A stretch of DNA of 64,000 nucleotides from Hippopus hippopus (GCA_946811185.2 OX328109.1:1922001-1986000); one strand, 5' to 3'. Shown: positions 1 to 10,512, numbered from the stretch's first letter. Notes: a model not told the origin generated them from the letters alone. A program made the numbers and translations.

Positions 1-136
1 ATTGGATGAGTAGTTTCAGAGAAGAAGATGTTTGAAATAAAATTTAATGCACGGACGGACGGACGCACGCGCGCACACTCGCACGACGGACACAGGGCCA
101 TGACATAAGCTCGCTGGCCTTGGGCCAGGGGAGCTG
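1..136 (+). repeat. 3' end of dispersed element M, cut by window start
   Basis: It matches the 3' module at 31578-31691: TGGATGGGTAGTTTCAGAGA, then a run of ACGGACGG, then GGCCATGACATAAG and a short terminal hairpin GCTGGCC...GGCCAGG ending in GAGCT. The 5' part lies outside the window. The short open frame across it is not a gene. Confidence 0.75.
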
Positions 137-421
137 ACTAGTGGCAACATACACGAAATACAATCAATTACAAAAAAATTCACTAACGGTGGCACACTTA
201 GCTGCAATTCAATGTCTCAAAGGTATATTCAGGCTTTTTACTTCTCATTTGTTATTCTCGTTATAGACAAGTTAATCTTTTGTTTACGTTACAGGCACCA
301 TACCTGACCAAATAATACTACGCTGTATCGCGAGACTTCTTGCTTTTCTTACCAAAAAATGCAGAAGAGTGTCCAAACTTTGAGAACGATAAGTTGATCG
401 GACTGGCGATAGTAAGTATAA
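137..421. other. No recognisable feature
   Basis: AT-rich unique-looking sequence. I see no coding potential, tandem structure or repeat that recurs in the window. Confidence 0.5.
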
Positions 422-665
422 AAGGGGGCTTAACGAATTTGCAAAAAGTATCGACTCATGTCAGCCTGCGGAGTTCGCGCAGGCTGACATGTGTAGAAAC
501 TTTTTGCTATTTATAAATTTTCTGCTTGTCCAAGGACCATTCCAACTCCAGATTCTGTCGAATGTTAAACTAAATGAATTTGATGGATCCATGATAATAA
601 TGACGACTTGCTTGGCTTAATGCATCTCCAGGTGATGAATTAAATCCCCGTTTGCAAGAGCGCCG
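422..665 (+). mobile_element. Element A, non-autonomous hairpin element
   Basis: It carries GGGGGCTTAACG near the left end, the internal hairpin CATGTCAGCCTGCGGAG/CGCGCAGGCTGACATG, the middle TGTCCAAGGACCATTC block and a right end with TTAAATCCCCGTTTGC. The terminal GCCATGCTCTG is degenerate. It abuts element B. Confidence 0.75.
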
Positions 666-671
666 CTAAAT

Positions 672-932
672 GACCTGCAACACGCAAAAAAGGGCATTCG
701 GACATTTGCGTAAAGTGTCGTCTCGGATCAGCCTGCGCAATCCGCGCAGGCTAATCCGAAACGACACTTTCCGTTTTTATGTAATTTTCTGTATTGCGCA
801 TGTCTATTGAAGGACAAAATGCATTGCAGTCGTAAAGTGCCGTCTCGGGTTAGCCTGCGCAGACTACGCAGGCTGATCCGAGACGACACTTTACGCAAAT
901 GTCCGAATGCCCCTTTTCGCGTGTTGCAAGCC
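672..932. mobile_element. Element B, double-hairpin element
   Basis: The ends are mutual inverted repeats, CCTGCAACACGC and GCGTGTTGCAAG. It holds two GC-rich hairpins, left arm CGGATCAGCCTGCGC and second arm TTAGCCTGCGC, separated by a TTTATGTAATTTTCTG linker. No coding capacity. Confidence 0.85.
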
Positions 933-944
933 AAATTATGTTAA

Positions 945-973
945 CATGGTGGTGGTGGTGGGGGGGGGGGGTG
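945..973 (+). repeat. (GGT)n to G-run simple repeat
   Basis: GGTGGTGGTGG passes into an uninterrupted G tract. Confidence 0.9.
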
Positions 974-1046
974 TTAACTGGTTAGAATTCTCTGCTTCCC
1001 AGCATGTTTTTGAACGCGTTTTTTTTTTTTCTTAAAAAGGGATCAA

Positions 1047-1276
1047 CCCTTTACCAGACGAAAAAAAAAAAGCTGTTAGACTTGTCCGAATTGAGAGCAT
1101 TTGCAGACGTAAAAGAAAATTTGGTTCAAATCGTAAGATTTATTGCAAAAAGTGGTAGAAAACATTGTGGAAAAAGGACAAAATGCTGGTTACCAGCATT
1201 TTCTTCTTTTCCCACAATGTTTTCTAAAAGACCTTTTCAACCTGATAGTTAAAACTCCGGACTGTGTGAGAAAGGG
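1047..1276 (-). mobile_element. Element C (TTAA hairpin MITE)
   Basis: It starts CCCTTTACCAGACG and ends GAGAAAGGG. The core palindrome runs ACATTGTGG...ATGCTGGTTACCAGCAT...CCCACAATGT. The flanks are TCAA and ATAG, so the expected TTAA target copies have decayed. Confidence 0.85.
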
Positions 1277-1449
1277 ATAGAGCAATTAAGTATTTTTGAT
1301 CTGAAGTCTAAGTCTTCATCTTTTATTCTCATCAAGATTAATTGTAAATTGCACCGATATAAAGACAGACAAGGGATTTCGAAAATGCATGCGACTTAAT
1401 GAATTCTTTATTATACGACAAAATTTTAGACTCTTTTACATCCCAACAG

Positions 1450-1760
1450 CTAGACAGAAAAAACGCTGTTAAAACTTAATAGTTCGTACAATGGTTCAGA
1501 ATTTAGTTAGCTGTGAAAACATTGATAAATTACTGATATACAACAATATGATGTAAGAGACAAAGAAACTCAAGGGATTTGTATTCGATTTAAACCCGGA
1601 AACGACAAGTGATTTCTTTGATGGCCCCCAAAATATGAAATGCATTTTCTATCAATCGTAATCTGCAACCGTCAGGGGCATTATTTCGCATGAAGATACA
1701 AGAATGATTATAGTTTCATAAAATGAAAAATGAAATGGGTTAAAAACTCGCAGAAAACGA
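1450..1760 (-). mobile_element. Element I copy, 3' end disrupted
   Basis: It is the reverse complement of the elements at 7119-7479 and 22553-22916: GGGATTTGTATTCGATTTAA, TGCATTTTCTATC, AATGATTATAGTTTCATAAA. The GATACATC terminus is missing where the palindrome at 1766 begins. Confidence 0.65.
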
Positions 1761-1765
1761 GTTTT

Positions 1766-1902
1766 ATAAGTTATTGCACTTGTATGGGAATATATTGAGT
1801 TGAACGAGTTCTTTTGGTAGAGTTGCCCGAGCTTGCGAGGGCAACTACGCCAAAAGAACGAGTTCAACACAATATATTCCCATGTACAAGTGCAATAACC
1901 TT
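1766..1902. repeat. Long near-perfect palindrome
   Basis: The left arm from TTATTGCACTTG to AGAGTTGCC is matched by GGCAACT...CAAGTGCAATAA. The arms are about 62 bp around the short spacer CGAGCTTGCGAG. It could extrude as a cruciform or give a hairpin RNA. Confidence 0.9.
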
Positions 1903-1910
1903 TTTATTAT

Positions 1911-2175
1911 ATGGCTTGCAACACGCGAAAAAGGGCATTCGGACATCTGCGCAAAGTGTCGTCTCGGATCAGCCTGCGCAGTCCGCGCAGGCTAATCCGA
2001 AACGACACTTTACGTTTTTATGTAATTTTCTGCTTTGCGCAAGTCTACTGTAGCACAAAATTTAATGTAGTCGTAAAGTGCCGTCTCGGATTAACCTGCG
2101 CGGAATGCGCAGGCTGATCCGAGACGACACTTTACGCAAATGTCCGAATGCCCCTTTTCGCGTGTTGCAAGCCAT
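1911..2175. mobile_element. Element B, well preserved
   Basis: The ends ATGGCTTGCAACACGCG and CGCGTGTTGCAAGCCAT are exact inverted repeats. Two internal GC hairpins are present at about 1969-2001 and 2096-2121. It directly abuts the palindrome on its left. Confidence 0.9.
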
Positions 2176-2267
2176 ATACTTTGATATTGTTTACATAATT
2201 TCTCGTTATTTAACAGTGTTTTTACCAATTTCATTGATTTATTTGGTTTATTTCAAAATTTCAAACC

Positions 2268-2380
2268 ACCGTCGAAACAATGTGTAGCGACGAGACAAGA
2301 ATGAAACCTGCGTAATTACTTTCACCAATCTTCGGAAAGAAATTGGACGAGCTGTGGATTCGAACTAGCGACCCCTGGAC
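2268..2380 (-). mobile_element. SINE-2 fragment
   Basis: It contains the conserved minus-strand blocks CGTCGAAACAATG, CTTCGGAAAGAAATTGG and the box-B-like GATTCGAACTAGCGAC. It ends at CCCCTGGAC. The tail end is replaced by other sequence. Confidence 0.7.
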
Positions 2381-2391
2381 AACAGCAAATA

Positions 2392-2462
2392 CCCCTTTTC
2401 TTACAATGTTGTGAAAGGCGTCGTTCCCAAGGAACGTTAAATTTGGGATTGTTTGATAAAGG
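2392..2462 (-). mobile_element. Element C right-end fragment
   Basis: CTTACAATGTTGTGAAAG, then a degenerate GTCGTTCC and GGGATTGTTTGATAAAGG. These match the outer third of element C. Confidence 0.6.
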
Positions 2463-2514
2463 ACTGACATGATCGTGCTCATATGACCGATTTTCCTTCA
2501 TCAGTATGATAGAT

Positions 2515-2995
2515 ATCATCTTATTTCACGCTTTCCGGTAGTTTATCGAGAAATTACGGTGAAATATTTCGATATTTCATGGTTACGACCAGTGAAAAAT
2601 ACCGATTTTATATTCTAACTCCTCAACTGAAAGCGGAAACAGTTGTTCCCGCGCACTCGTTAGCCTACCTTGGTAAAATAGGTGCCTCTCAACCAGATGG
2701 AAATATGACGTAATTTACCCTACATTTCTCGCGTTTTACGTAATATTGTAATGCGTTGCTATGCGGAGTGGGTACGCCACGGGGAATAACCGAAAAGAAC
2801 TGTACTGGATTTTGATGTAAGTTCCCCCAAAAAGTGTTAAAAGCATGAAATAAATAGAATATTTGATTTTTTCGGTGAAATATCGAAATTTATTTTATTG
2901 AGTGAACATCATCGGTAATATTACCGATGATGTTCATTCGATAAAATAAATTTCGATCTTTCACCGTAAAAAACAAATATCCTCTATTATGTTTA
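2515..2995 (+). mobile_element. Element F, first of three copies
   Basis: It shares AATATGACGTAATTTACCCT, GTAATGCGTTGCTATG and AGCATGAAATAAATAGAATA with the copies at 25388-25868 and 39655-40042. It carries the palindrome GTGAACATCATCGGTAATA/TATTACCGATGATGTTCA. No coding frame is conserved between copies. Confidence 0.8.
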
Positions 2996-3157
2996 CAGGA
3001 TATTTCTAAAACCTTCAGAACGGCTGAATAACGCATGTTGTTGTATTTCTTAAGGAAGCTATTTAGTTTTCATGCCGTAGATTAAAATTTCTTGTAAAAC
3101 ACAGATAAATACGACCTGATATACTATTCTTTACAATCGTATAAATTGTCCGTTAAA

Positions 3158-3528
3158 TTAAGGTAGTGGACCCTTAATAGAAAACAGCTATTTCCACTAT
3201 AATATTATCCTACAAAACTTGCTATGATTAAAAATGAGTATTATTGTACTACTTTAACCGAGCAACTTTTTCCTTTTTTTCCCTTCTTAGAATTATCATT
3301 TATAAATCTAAACCCTCTATATTCTCATTACAAAGGGAGATAATAATTACCTCCCTTTTCTGGAAACTAACAAAATTATCAGCAAATAATTTCAAGATAG
3401 ACATCAAAGGAATTTCTGGTTGGTTAGAAATGTGCAAAAATATTATATCGGTATAAATCCTTGTTTATCAACTATCAAGAAATTTTATTCCATGTTGCAC
3501 TAGAAGCGTTAGGGGTCTACTACCTTAA
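3158..3528. mobile_element. Element L, TTAA-ended MITE
   Basis: The left end TTAAGGTAGTGGACCCTTAA is matched by the inverted right end TTAGGGGTCTACTACCTTAA, with two or three mismatches. It is 371 bp and non-coding. The right end was later duplicated at 4078-4110. Confidence 0.75.
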
Positions 3529-3680
3529 TTAAGTTAAAAAATGCCGTTTCGGATCCACAATGATATCTACCCTATCCAAAACAAATTCCATCAGTTGAAC
3601 CACATTTCAATTGTCGTCAGCAAATGCTTTGAATTTGGACAATCTACATTTTTGTCGTGTGGTAAATAATTAAATTTTGA
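3479..3680 (+). repeat. Left copy of a 190-bp direct duplication
   Basis: TTGCACTAGAAGCGTTAGGG through TCGTGTGGTAAATAATTAAA recurs at 4076-4254 with a few substitutions and small deletions. The module joins the end of L to the right half of a C element. Confidence 0.9.
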
Positions 3681-3751
3681 TTCTAACATGACACGTGAAT
3701 TTGGCTCCATAAACACAGTGCAACGAAAGCGTGGTAAAATCTACGTTATTC

Positions 3752-3812
3752 TATGTAGAGTGACATCATTCTATATAGAGTGACGTCATTCTGTATAAAG
3801 TAAGTAAGTAAG
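3752..3812 (+). repeat. Short tandem repeat, about 20-bp unit
   Basis: Three successive ATTCT(A/G)T(A/G)TAGAGTGAC(A/G)TC-type units are followed by GTAAGTAAGTAAG. Confidence 0.75.
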
Positions 3813-3900
3813 TTATTCAATGGAATATAATCTGCATCCGCATTTTTACTCTAAGTATGAACTTGTTTTCCTTTCATTAAGAGTTGGTCATGTTAGAATC

Positions 3901-4070
3901 GAAATAATCGTCTTTCTATCGAGGTTTATCGTTCAATAAACCACGTTGTGAGTTATGAGGCGCAATGAATAAACCACTCGGGCTATCGCCCTCGTGGATT
4001 ATTCGTTGTGCCTCATAAATCACAACTGTGGTTTATTGAACGATAAACCACGATAGAAAGAAGATTATTT
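3901..4070. repeat. Long palindrome
   Basis: AATAATCGTCTTTCTATCG through AATAAACCAC is matched by the inverted right arm ending CGATAGAAAGAAGATTATT. Arms are about 75-80 bp around a small loop with GGGCTATCGCCC. Confidence 0.9.
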
Positions 4071-4075
4071 CTTAA

Positions 4076-4254
4076 TTGCACTAGAAGCGTTAGGGGTCTA
4101 ATACCTAAGTTAAAAAATGCAGTTTCGGACCCACAATAATATCTACCCTGTCCAAAACAAATTCCATCAATTGAGCCACATTTCAATTGTCGTCAGCAGC
4201 TTTCAATTTGGACAATCTACATTTTTGTCGTGTGGTAAATAATTAAATTTTGAG
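4076..4254 (+). repeat. Right copy of the 190-bp direct duplication
   Basis: It repeats 3479-3680, with ACTACC changed to AATACC and a deletion in CAAATGCTTT. The two copies flank the palindrome at 3901-4070. Confidence 0.9.
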
Positions 4255-4321
4255 TTCAAACAGAATGTCTCTTACTGACAGGGTATTTCACATATCCGAC
4301 GGCATTAAACAACAAAATAGA

Positions 4322-4845
4322 TGCTCTGGCAAAAGGGGATTTAATGAATCTTCGTAATGCATTATACCAAGCAAGTCGTCATATATGAGCCATGCTCTGT
4401 GAAAATGGGGGCTTAATGCATCTGCGAAAAGTATCGACCCAGGTCAGCCTGCGCAGTCCGCGCAGGCTGACCTGGGCCGAAACTTTTCGCTATTGGTCAA
4501 TTTTCTGTATGTCCAAGGCCCAGTCTACATCATTATGTCAATCGCTAATTAAAAAGGCTATTATGGATCCACGATTATGTGATGGCTGGCTGGTATCATG
4601 CACTACGGAGATGCATTAAGCCCCCTTTTGCCAGAGCTTGGGTCATATATATTTCTTGAAACATAAAATCTATTTTGTCTTTGACAACCTAAAACCTGAG
4701 ATAGATGGTCCTTTGACATGTAAAAAATTGACCAACAACAAAAAAGTTTTGACCCAGGTAAGCCTCCGCGAACTGCACAGGATGACCTTGGTCGATACTG
4801 TTTGCAGATGCATTAAACCCCCTTTTCACAGAGCATGGCTCAAAT
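4322..4845 (-). mobile_element. Element A (minus) split by a younger A
   Basis: The outer minus-strand A occupies 4322-4386 (GCTCTGGCAAAAGGGG to AAGCAAGTCGTC) and resumes at 4651-4845 (AAAATCTATTTTGTC to CACAGAGCATGGCTC). A plus-strand A lies between the halves. Confidence 0.85.
4387..4642 (+). mobile_element. Younger element A inserted in A
   Basis: Complete A from GAGCCATGCTCTG to CCAGAGCTTGGG. The internal hairpin CAGGTCAGCCTGCGCAG/CCGCGCAGGCTGACCTG is perfect. It is flanked by TCATATAT at 4379-4386 and 4643-4650, an apparent 8-bp target duplication. Confidence 0.9.
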
Positions 4846-6133
4846 GACCTTCACACGCGATCTCTAAACGACAAGAAAAAAGACTTTCGCAATCCGGCAT
4901 CATATCAAAATAGTCATACATGAACATGACAACATTTGTTTTTTCATAATTCAATTTGTTGAAATTTTCTTAGAAATTGCACGGCATGCCCGCGATAAAA
5001 TCAAAATAATGTTGAAAACAACGTCAGAGACAAACTAAATGACCTTCACACATGTTCTTTAGATATCAGAAATTTAAGCCTTTCGCTATCCGGCATTCTA
5101 TCAAAATAGTCATATAAGAACGTGACAACATTTGTTCATAATTCGATTTGTTCGAATTTTCTTAGAAATTGCACGGCATGCCCGCGATAAAATTAAAATA
5201 ATGTTGATAACGACGTCAGAGATAAATGACCTTCACACATGTTCTTTAGATAACAGAAATTTAAGCCTTTCGCTATCCGGCATTCTATCAAAATAGTCAT
5301 ACATGAACATGATAACATTTGTTCATAATTCGATTTGTTCGAATTTTCTTAGAAACTGCACGGCATGCCCGTTAAGTAATTTTAATAATATTGATAACGA
5401 CGTCAGAGACAAAATAAATAACCACATGATTTTTAGATGACAGAAAGTTAAGCCTTTCGCTTTCCGGCAATATATCAAAATAGTCATTATAAGAACATGA
5501 TAACATTCGTTCATAATTCAGTCTGTAGGAATTTTCTTAGAAATTGCACGGTATGCCCGCGTTATAATTAAAATAATGCTGAAACGACATCAGAGACAAA
5601 ATAAATGACATTCACAAACGATCTTTAGATAACAGAATAGTAGCCCTTTGGCAATCCAGCATTATATAAAAATCGTCATAAAAGAACATGATACCATATG
5701 TTTATAATTCAATTTGTTTGAATTTTCTTAGAAACTGCTTGACACGTCCGCGATTATCATCAAAATAATGTTGAAAACAACATCCGAAACAAAGTAAATG
5801 ACCTTCACACACACTCTATAGATAACAGAAAGGTAAGCCTTCCGCAATCCGGCATTATATCAAAAATAGTCATATAAGAACATGATAACATTTGTTCATA
5901 ATTCAGTTTGTTTGAATTTTCTTAGAAATTACTCAGCATGTCCGCAATATCATTAAAATAATGTTGAAAACTACACCAAAAACTAAATTAATGGCCTTCT
6001 CTCATGATTTTTAGGTAACAGAAACGTATCCTTTTCGTTATCCGGCATTATATCAAAATAGTCATATAAGAACATGATAACATTTGTTCATAATTCAATT
6101 TGTTGGAATTTCTTAGAAATTACGAGGCATGTT
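4846..6133 (+). repeat. Satellite-like tandem array, seven units of about 190 bp
   Basis: Units start at about 4846, 5041, 5228, 5418, 5607, 5800 and 5993, so spacing is 187-195 bp. Shared blocks are GACCTTCACAC, AAGCCTTTCG, ATCAAAATAGTCATA, AACATTTGTTCATAATTC, TTGCACGGCATG and AAAATAATGTTGA. Copies differ at many positions, so the array is not freshly homogenised. Confidence 0.95.
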
Positions 6134-6208
6134 TCCATACTTTTAATCGGTATCAAGTGACTCGTGGCGGTAGTTATTTCTATCCTATACCGACGACAAT
6201 TTAGGTTT

Positions 6209-6470
6209 AAGCCATGCTCTGCAAAAGGGGGGCTCAACGCACCTGCCAAAAAGTATCGATCCAGGTCAGCCTGCGCAATTCGCGCAGGCTTACCTGGGTC
6301 GCTACTTTTTGCTATTGATCAATTTTCTGCATGTCAAAGGAACCAGTCTACCTCATGATTTGGTCGATTGCTAGACAAAACGGATTTTATGGATCAATAT
6401 TTATGTGATGACTTGCTTGGTATAATGGATCACGGAGATGCATTAAGCCCCTATTTGCCAGAGTAAGACT
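6209..6470 (+). mobile_element. Element A
   Basis: AAGCCATGCTCTGC, GGGGGGCTCAACG, a GC hairpin at 6262-6296, the GTCAAAGGAACCAG block and a right end GATGCATTAAGCCCC, then a degenerate CCAGAGTAAG. Confidence 0.85.
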
Positions 6471-6519
6471 CGCTTATATTTCAGTCAAAGAATTACAGGT
6501 CTCGTTTTGCGTTCCCTAA

Positions 6520-6743
6520 CCCTTTCACCAAAAAACCCCTTGTTTTAACGACCCTGAGATAAAAAGGTCTATTGAACATGCTGTGGGAAAAGGAGAAAAT
6601 GCTGGTCACCAGCATTTTCTCTTTTTCCCACACTGTTTTCTACTCAATAAGAGACAAGTTCCATCATTTGAGCCATCTTTGATGTGTTACCTGAAAATGG
6701 TTTCAATTTGAACAAGTTTTAAACTGTGTTACGTGGTCAGGAG
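6520..6743 (+). mobile_element. Element C
   Basis: Starts CCCTTTCACC and ends GTGGTCAGGAG. CTAA (6516-6519) lies left and TTAA (6744-6747) right. The core hairpin is ATGCTGGTCACCAGCAT. Confidence 0.85.
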
Positions 6744-6777
6744 TTAAGCTTTGATCACAACTCTTAAGGAATTTGAT

Positions 6778-6866
6778 TTTTGAAAACATTGTGATAAAAG
6801 GAGAAAATGCTGGTAACCAGCATTTTCTCCTTTTCCGACAATGTTTTCTAACCTTCAAAACAAAGA
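6778..6866 (+). mobile_element. Element C core only
   Basis: The hairpin TGAAAACATTGTGATAAAAG...CCGACAATGTTTTCTA is kept, but both outer arms are absent. Confidence 0.75.
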
Positions 6867-7118
6867 GCGCATCGTTTGAAGCGCATTTGTGTTTATTTTT
6901 GTTTGTTTTCGTAGTCTGCCTAGGCTTTCATTTTGGACCCGTCTAAAATTGTGTCAGTTTTGTAAGGTGATAAAAAGATTGTCAGAGATAAGAAAATATT
7001 TCATCCGAGTTTTATCTTTAACGTCTTTCCTTGTATTTCTCAAAATAAAGTGAGAAATCATTTTTGTTTTTCTTTGATGTGTTTAGTCACTGACGTTTTA
7101 ATGTTACATACGCAAGTC

Positions 7119-7479
7119 TTAAAGATACATCTTTACTCAGTTTCAGCCACTTTTTTTTACCCATTTCATCTTTATTTTATGAAACTCTAATCATTCTTGT
7201 ATCTTTATGCCAAATGTTGCTTCTGACGGTTGCAAGATTGCACAGATTGCGACCGATAGAAAGTGCATTTCTTTTTTTTTTTTTTGAGATCTTCAAAGCA
7301 ATCCCTGTTGTCGTTTCCGGTTTTAAATGAAGATATATCCCTTGAGTTTCTGTATCCCTCACACCATATATATTTATAATTTATCTATGTTTACACAGCT
7401 GACTAAAGTCTGAGCCAGTCTACACACTTTCAAGTTACAACAGTGTTTTTTCGCTCTGGCTGTAAGGATGTATCTTTAA
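7119..7479 (+). mobile_element. Element I, complete TTAA-ended MITE
   Basis: The left end TTAAAGATACATCTTTACTC matches the inverted right end GGATGTATCTTTAA. Length is 361 bp, no coding frame. The TTAA at its right edge is followed one base later by a C element. Confidence 0.85.
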
Positions 7480-7480
7480 T

Positions 7481-7701
7481 TCTTTACTAGACAATAAAAT
7501 TGTAGCTAGGTCTAAACTGAAAGCATTTGCAGACAAATAAAATTGCTGTTACTGAAAATAAAATTTGTCTTTCATCAAACAGTAGAAAACATTGTGGGAA
7601 AAAGGAAAAAATGCTGGTCACCAGAATTTTTTCCTTTCCCCACAATGTTTCCAAAGTCTTTCTCTCTGGGTCGTTAAAAATCAGGATTGTGTGGTAAAGG
7701 G
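7481..7701 (-). mobile_element. Element C
   Basis: TCTTTACTAGACAATAAAAT to GTGTGGTAAAGGG, with core ATGCTGGTCACCAG. It is adjacent to element I. Confidence 0.85.
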
Positions 7702-8539
7702 AAACAAAATATTGTTTGTACTGATAGTCTGGTATTTACCTCCCTACTGGTTGAAACTGATTCAATCTCCGACGTTTTCATTACCAATTTAAAATTCTGA
7801 AGTTTATTCATATCATTTCATTTAATGTAGCTGATATACACTGTGAATGAAGTCTGTATTAGGGAGAGGAACTATATAAGCTTTCATGCTTTCGTTTCAA
7901 TCCTTTTCACATTAAATTGGTATACTTTAAGTAATAAATATTAATATAATTAATAAAATATGTATCAACTAAGCTGACTTTCTTGTCCTTTTCGGCGTAG
8001 CCGAATGTGCTAGCTTTTTACCTTAATTTTGGAACGGATACAGGATGAATAGATGGTAATTTGCGATTGGTAAATAATGTGCACATGTTTATTCGGCGGG
8101 CCTCTGCTGCCATATTTACTCGCACATTTATGAAACCACTGTTTACAAGCGTTACTACCGCTAATCGGTACCACGGGGCCTTAATTCATACCATAGAAAA
8201 TTAATGTAATACAGAATGATCGTTTTCCTGTTTTATTTGGAAATTCAGTATTCTAATAAGCGTCACCCAATAACGCAATACTACTTTTCAACCATATGAG
8301 AAACGGTGTGGAAAAAGAGGCCACTGCTCGCGAGGTTAATTTTCATTACTTTATTACATATTGAGCCACAAAAGAGTTTCAATATTCATATCTCTTACGC
8401 CGACTATCTTTTTCGAAGATATTTCTTGTTTTTTTGTCTTTGGTCTTGAATATTTTCATTTAAGAATGCATCTATACTGTTTTCAGCCAGTTCTCAGCCA
8501 GCATAGCTCATATGGATGGTTTACTAGGTAATTAGGTAA

Positions 8540-8730
8540 TCACTCATTTTATACGAAATGTGTTTTTCGGCGTAGCTGAATGTCCTACTTTTAGGTACTG
8601 ATAACAAATAAATAAATAGAAATTTGTGATTGGTCAAAAATGTAGACATGTTTATTCTAAGGGCCCCTGTGGTAAAAAATGTAGACATCTTTGTTCTAAG
8701 GGTCCCTGCCTATTTGCTGGCAAATTTACG
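8540..8730 (+). repeat. J-type repeat with a 40-bp internal duplication
   Basis: TTTTCGGCGTAGCTGAATGT begins a block also seen near 7990 and 59471. AAAATGTAGACATGTTTATTC is duplicated at 8637 and 8677, each time before AAGGG.CCCTG. Confidence 0.7.
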
Positions 8731-8769
8731 CCGTTTATCCTTTTTTAAATATATTTATTTGAAATGTTT

Positions 8770-8900
8770 GAAGAGTTTTGAAGTATGATAGGTTATTACA
8801 TGTATTTAGTTGATAATCTTGAATTTTAGAAGGGTTTTGAAGGGTTTGAAAGTATGATAGGTTAATACATGCATTCGGTTGATAAATCTAAATTTTAGTA
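8770..8900 (+). repeat. Direct duplication of about 65 bp
   Basis: TTTTGAAGTATGATAGGTTA...TTGATAA recurs as TTTGAAAGTATGATAGGTTA...TTGATAAATCTAAATTTTAG. Confidence 0.8.
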
Positions 8901-9104
8901 CCCTTTCAAACCGCATTTTATGGCATTCTCTTCTAAAACAGTTATTTCTTGTTGCGACTTCCAGGGGAGTCGAGTGATCTCGTAAGAAAAAGACAGAAAA
9001 TGAAGTAGAAGCCGATGAAAGTGAGTGGCATTCCTTTTTATCTATACAGCCAAGAGTTATTCTGAAGAACTTGATGTTACTGCGTCGGTGCAAGTTTTAA
9101 ATGG

Positions 9105-9367
9105 GCTATGCTCTGAGAAAAGAGGGGTTTAATGTATCTGCAAAAATGTATCGATTCAGGTCAGCCTGCGCAGTCCGCGCAGGCTGACCTGAATCGATAT
9201 ATTTTTTGCTTTTGGTAAAATTTTCTGAATGTCAAAGGATCATTCTACTTCAGGATTCAGTTGTTAGATAAAATAGATTTTATAGATCTATATGGATCGT
9301 GATGACTTGCTGGGTGAAGTGCATAACGGAGATGACTGAAACCTTCTTTTTGCCAGAGCATGGCTAA
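9105..9367 (+). mobile_element. Element A inserted in a GA-region unit
   Basis: GGCTATGCTCTGAG to CCAGAGCATGGCT with the hairpin CAGGTCAGCC/GGCTGACCTG. The paralogous segment at about 10105 reads CAAGTTTAAATTGCAATGCA without it. Confidence 0.85.
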
Positions 9368-9525
9368 AACTGTATTGCAATAAAGATGCAGACTGGGTGG
9401 ATCTCATATCAAAGGCTTAATTAAGTTTTGGCTGAGTGGAATCTTATTTGATCTCTGAGGCAATAATTTGAAGTAGTCGTGACGTGTAATATAAAACTAT
9501 CCTTTAATAGACATATTCTGGGGAA

Positions 9526-9772
9526 GAGAGAGAGAGAGAGAGAGAGATGGGGGGTAGTTACCTTAAGAGAGAGAGAGAATAGAGAAAGGGTGGGAGGAAG
9601 TGACGGAGAGAGAGAATGAGAGAATGAGAGAGAGGGGAGAGAGAGAGAGAAAAAAAGAAAGGGTAGGAGAGAGAGAGAGAAAAAAAGAAAGGGTAGGAGA
9701 GAGAGAGAGACAGAGAGAGACAAAGAGACAGAGAGAGAGAGACAGAGACAGAGAGAGAGAGAGAGAGAGGGG
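9526..9772 (+). repeat. (GA)n microsatellite with internal 34-bp duplication
   Basis: An almost pure purine strand. GAGAGAGAAAAAAAGAAAGG followed by GTAGGA occurs twice in tandem. Long open frames on both strands are products of the repeat. Confidence 0.95.
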
Positions 9773-10284
9773 GGGGAGTCGCTCCATCTTTTCCTCCCTT
9801 TGCTAGTTAAAAAATGACAACAAATTTTAAAACTATGTAAAATGTGAACAGAAGATACAGCGAACTGGCGACTATTTACCCAGTTTTTAGATTAATTTTT
9901 TGTCAGCTACTTACACTTGGACCGACCGTACAATAGCAGATTGCCATCATCGCAATAATTTCGACACTTTTTCCATATTGGGTATTGTTTACTCTTGGGC
10001 TTAACGGAAAAAAGGCAAAACAATGAGGAAGAAGAGCGGTAATCCTTTTTATAAATACAGCAAGAGAAATTCTGCAGACTTTGAGAGTATCGCGTCAGGG
10101 CAAGTTTAAATTGCAATGCACTTTAGATGCAGAATGAGAGGATTTCATATCAAAGGCTAAATTAAGCGTTTGATTGCTCAGTGAAATCTTCGTTTATTTA
10201 ACAGCCAATAATATTGATTGAAGCGGTCGGTACGTACGATATAATAATAATAGCCTTAAATAAACGAGGGAAATATTGACAGAG

Positions 10285-10294
10285 TGAGAAAGAC

Positions 10295-10333
<39 letters not shown>

Positions 10334-10383
10334 GGGAGAGAGAGAGAGGGAGGGAGAGAGAGAGAGCGCGCGAGCGAGAGAGT
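10285..10383 (+). repeat. (GA)n microsatellite
   Basis: AGAGAG with scattered CGAG and GGAG variants. Confidence 0.95.
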
Positions 10384-10512
10384 CAATTAACCTTAATCAT
10401 AATTCCTACAATAACCAGTGGCATTTCAACATTCTTTTTACAATAGTTGATTGAACCGTTGGTACGCATAAATTCAATGATAACAGCCTTGAGTAAACGA
10501 GGAAAATACTGA

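Noticed and set aside
4846..6133. CRISPR array
   Set aside because: Units are about 190 bp, diverged along their whole length, with no short identical repeat and unique spacer pattern.
9421..9806. Overlapping frames of 68-100 codons on both strands
   Set aside because: Leu/Ser and Glu/Arg repeats are translations of (GA)n.
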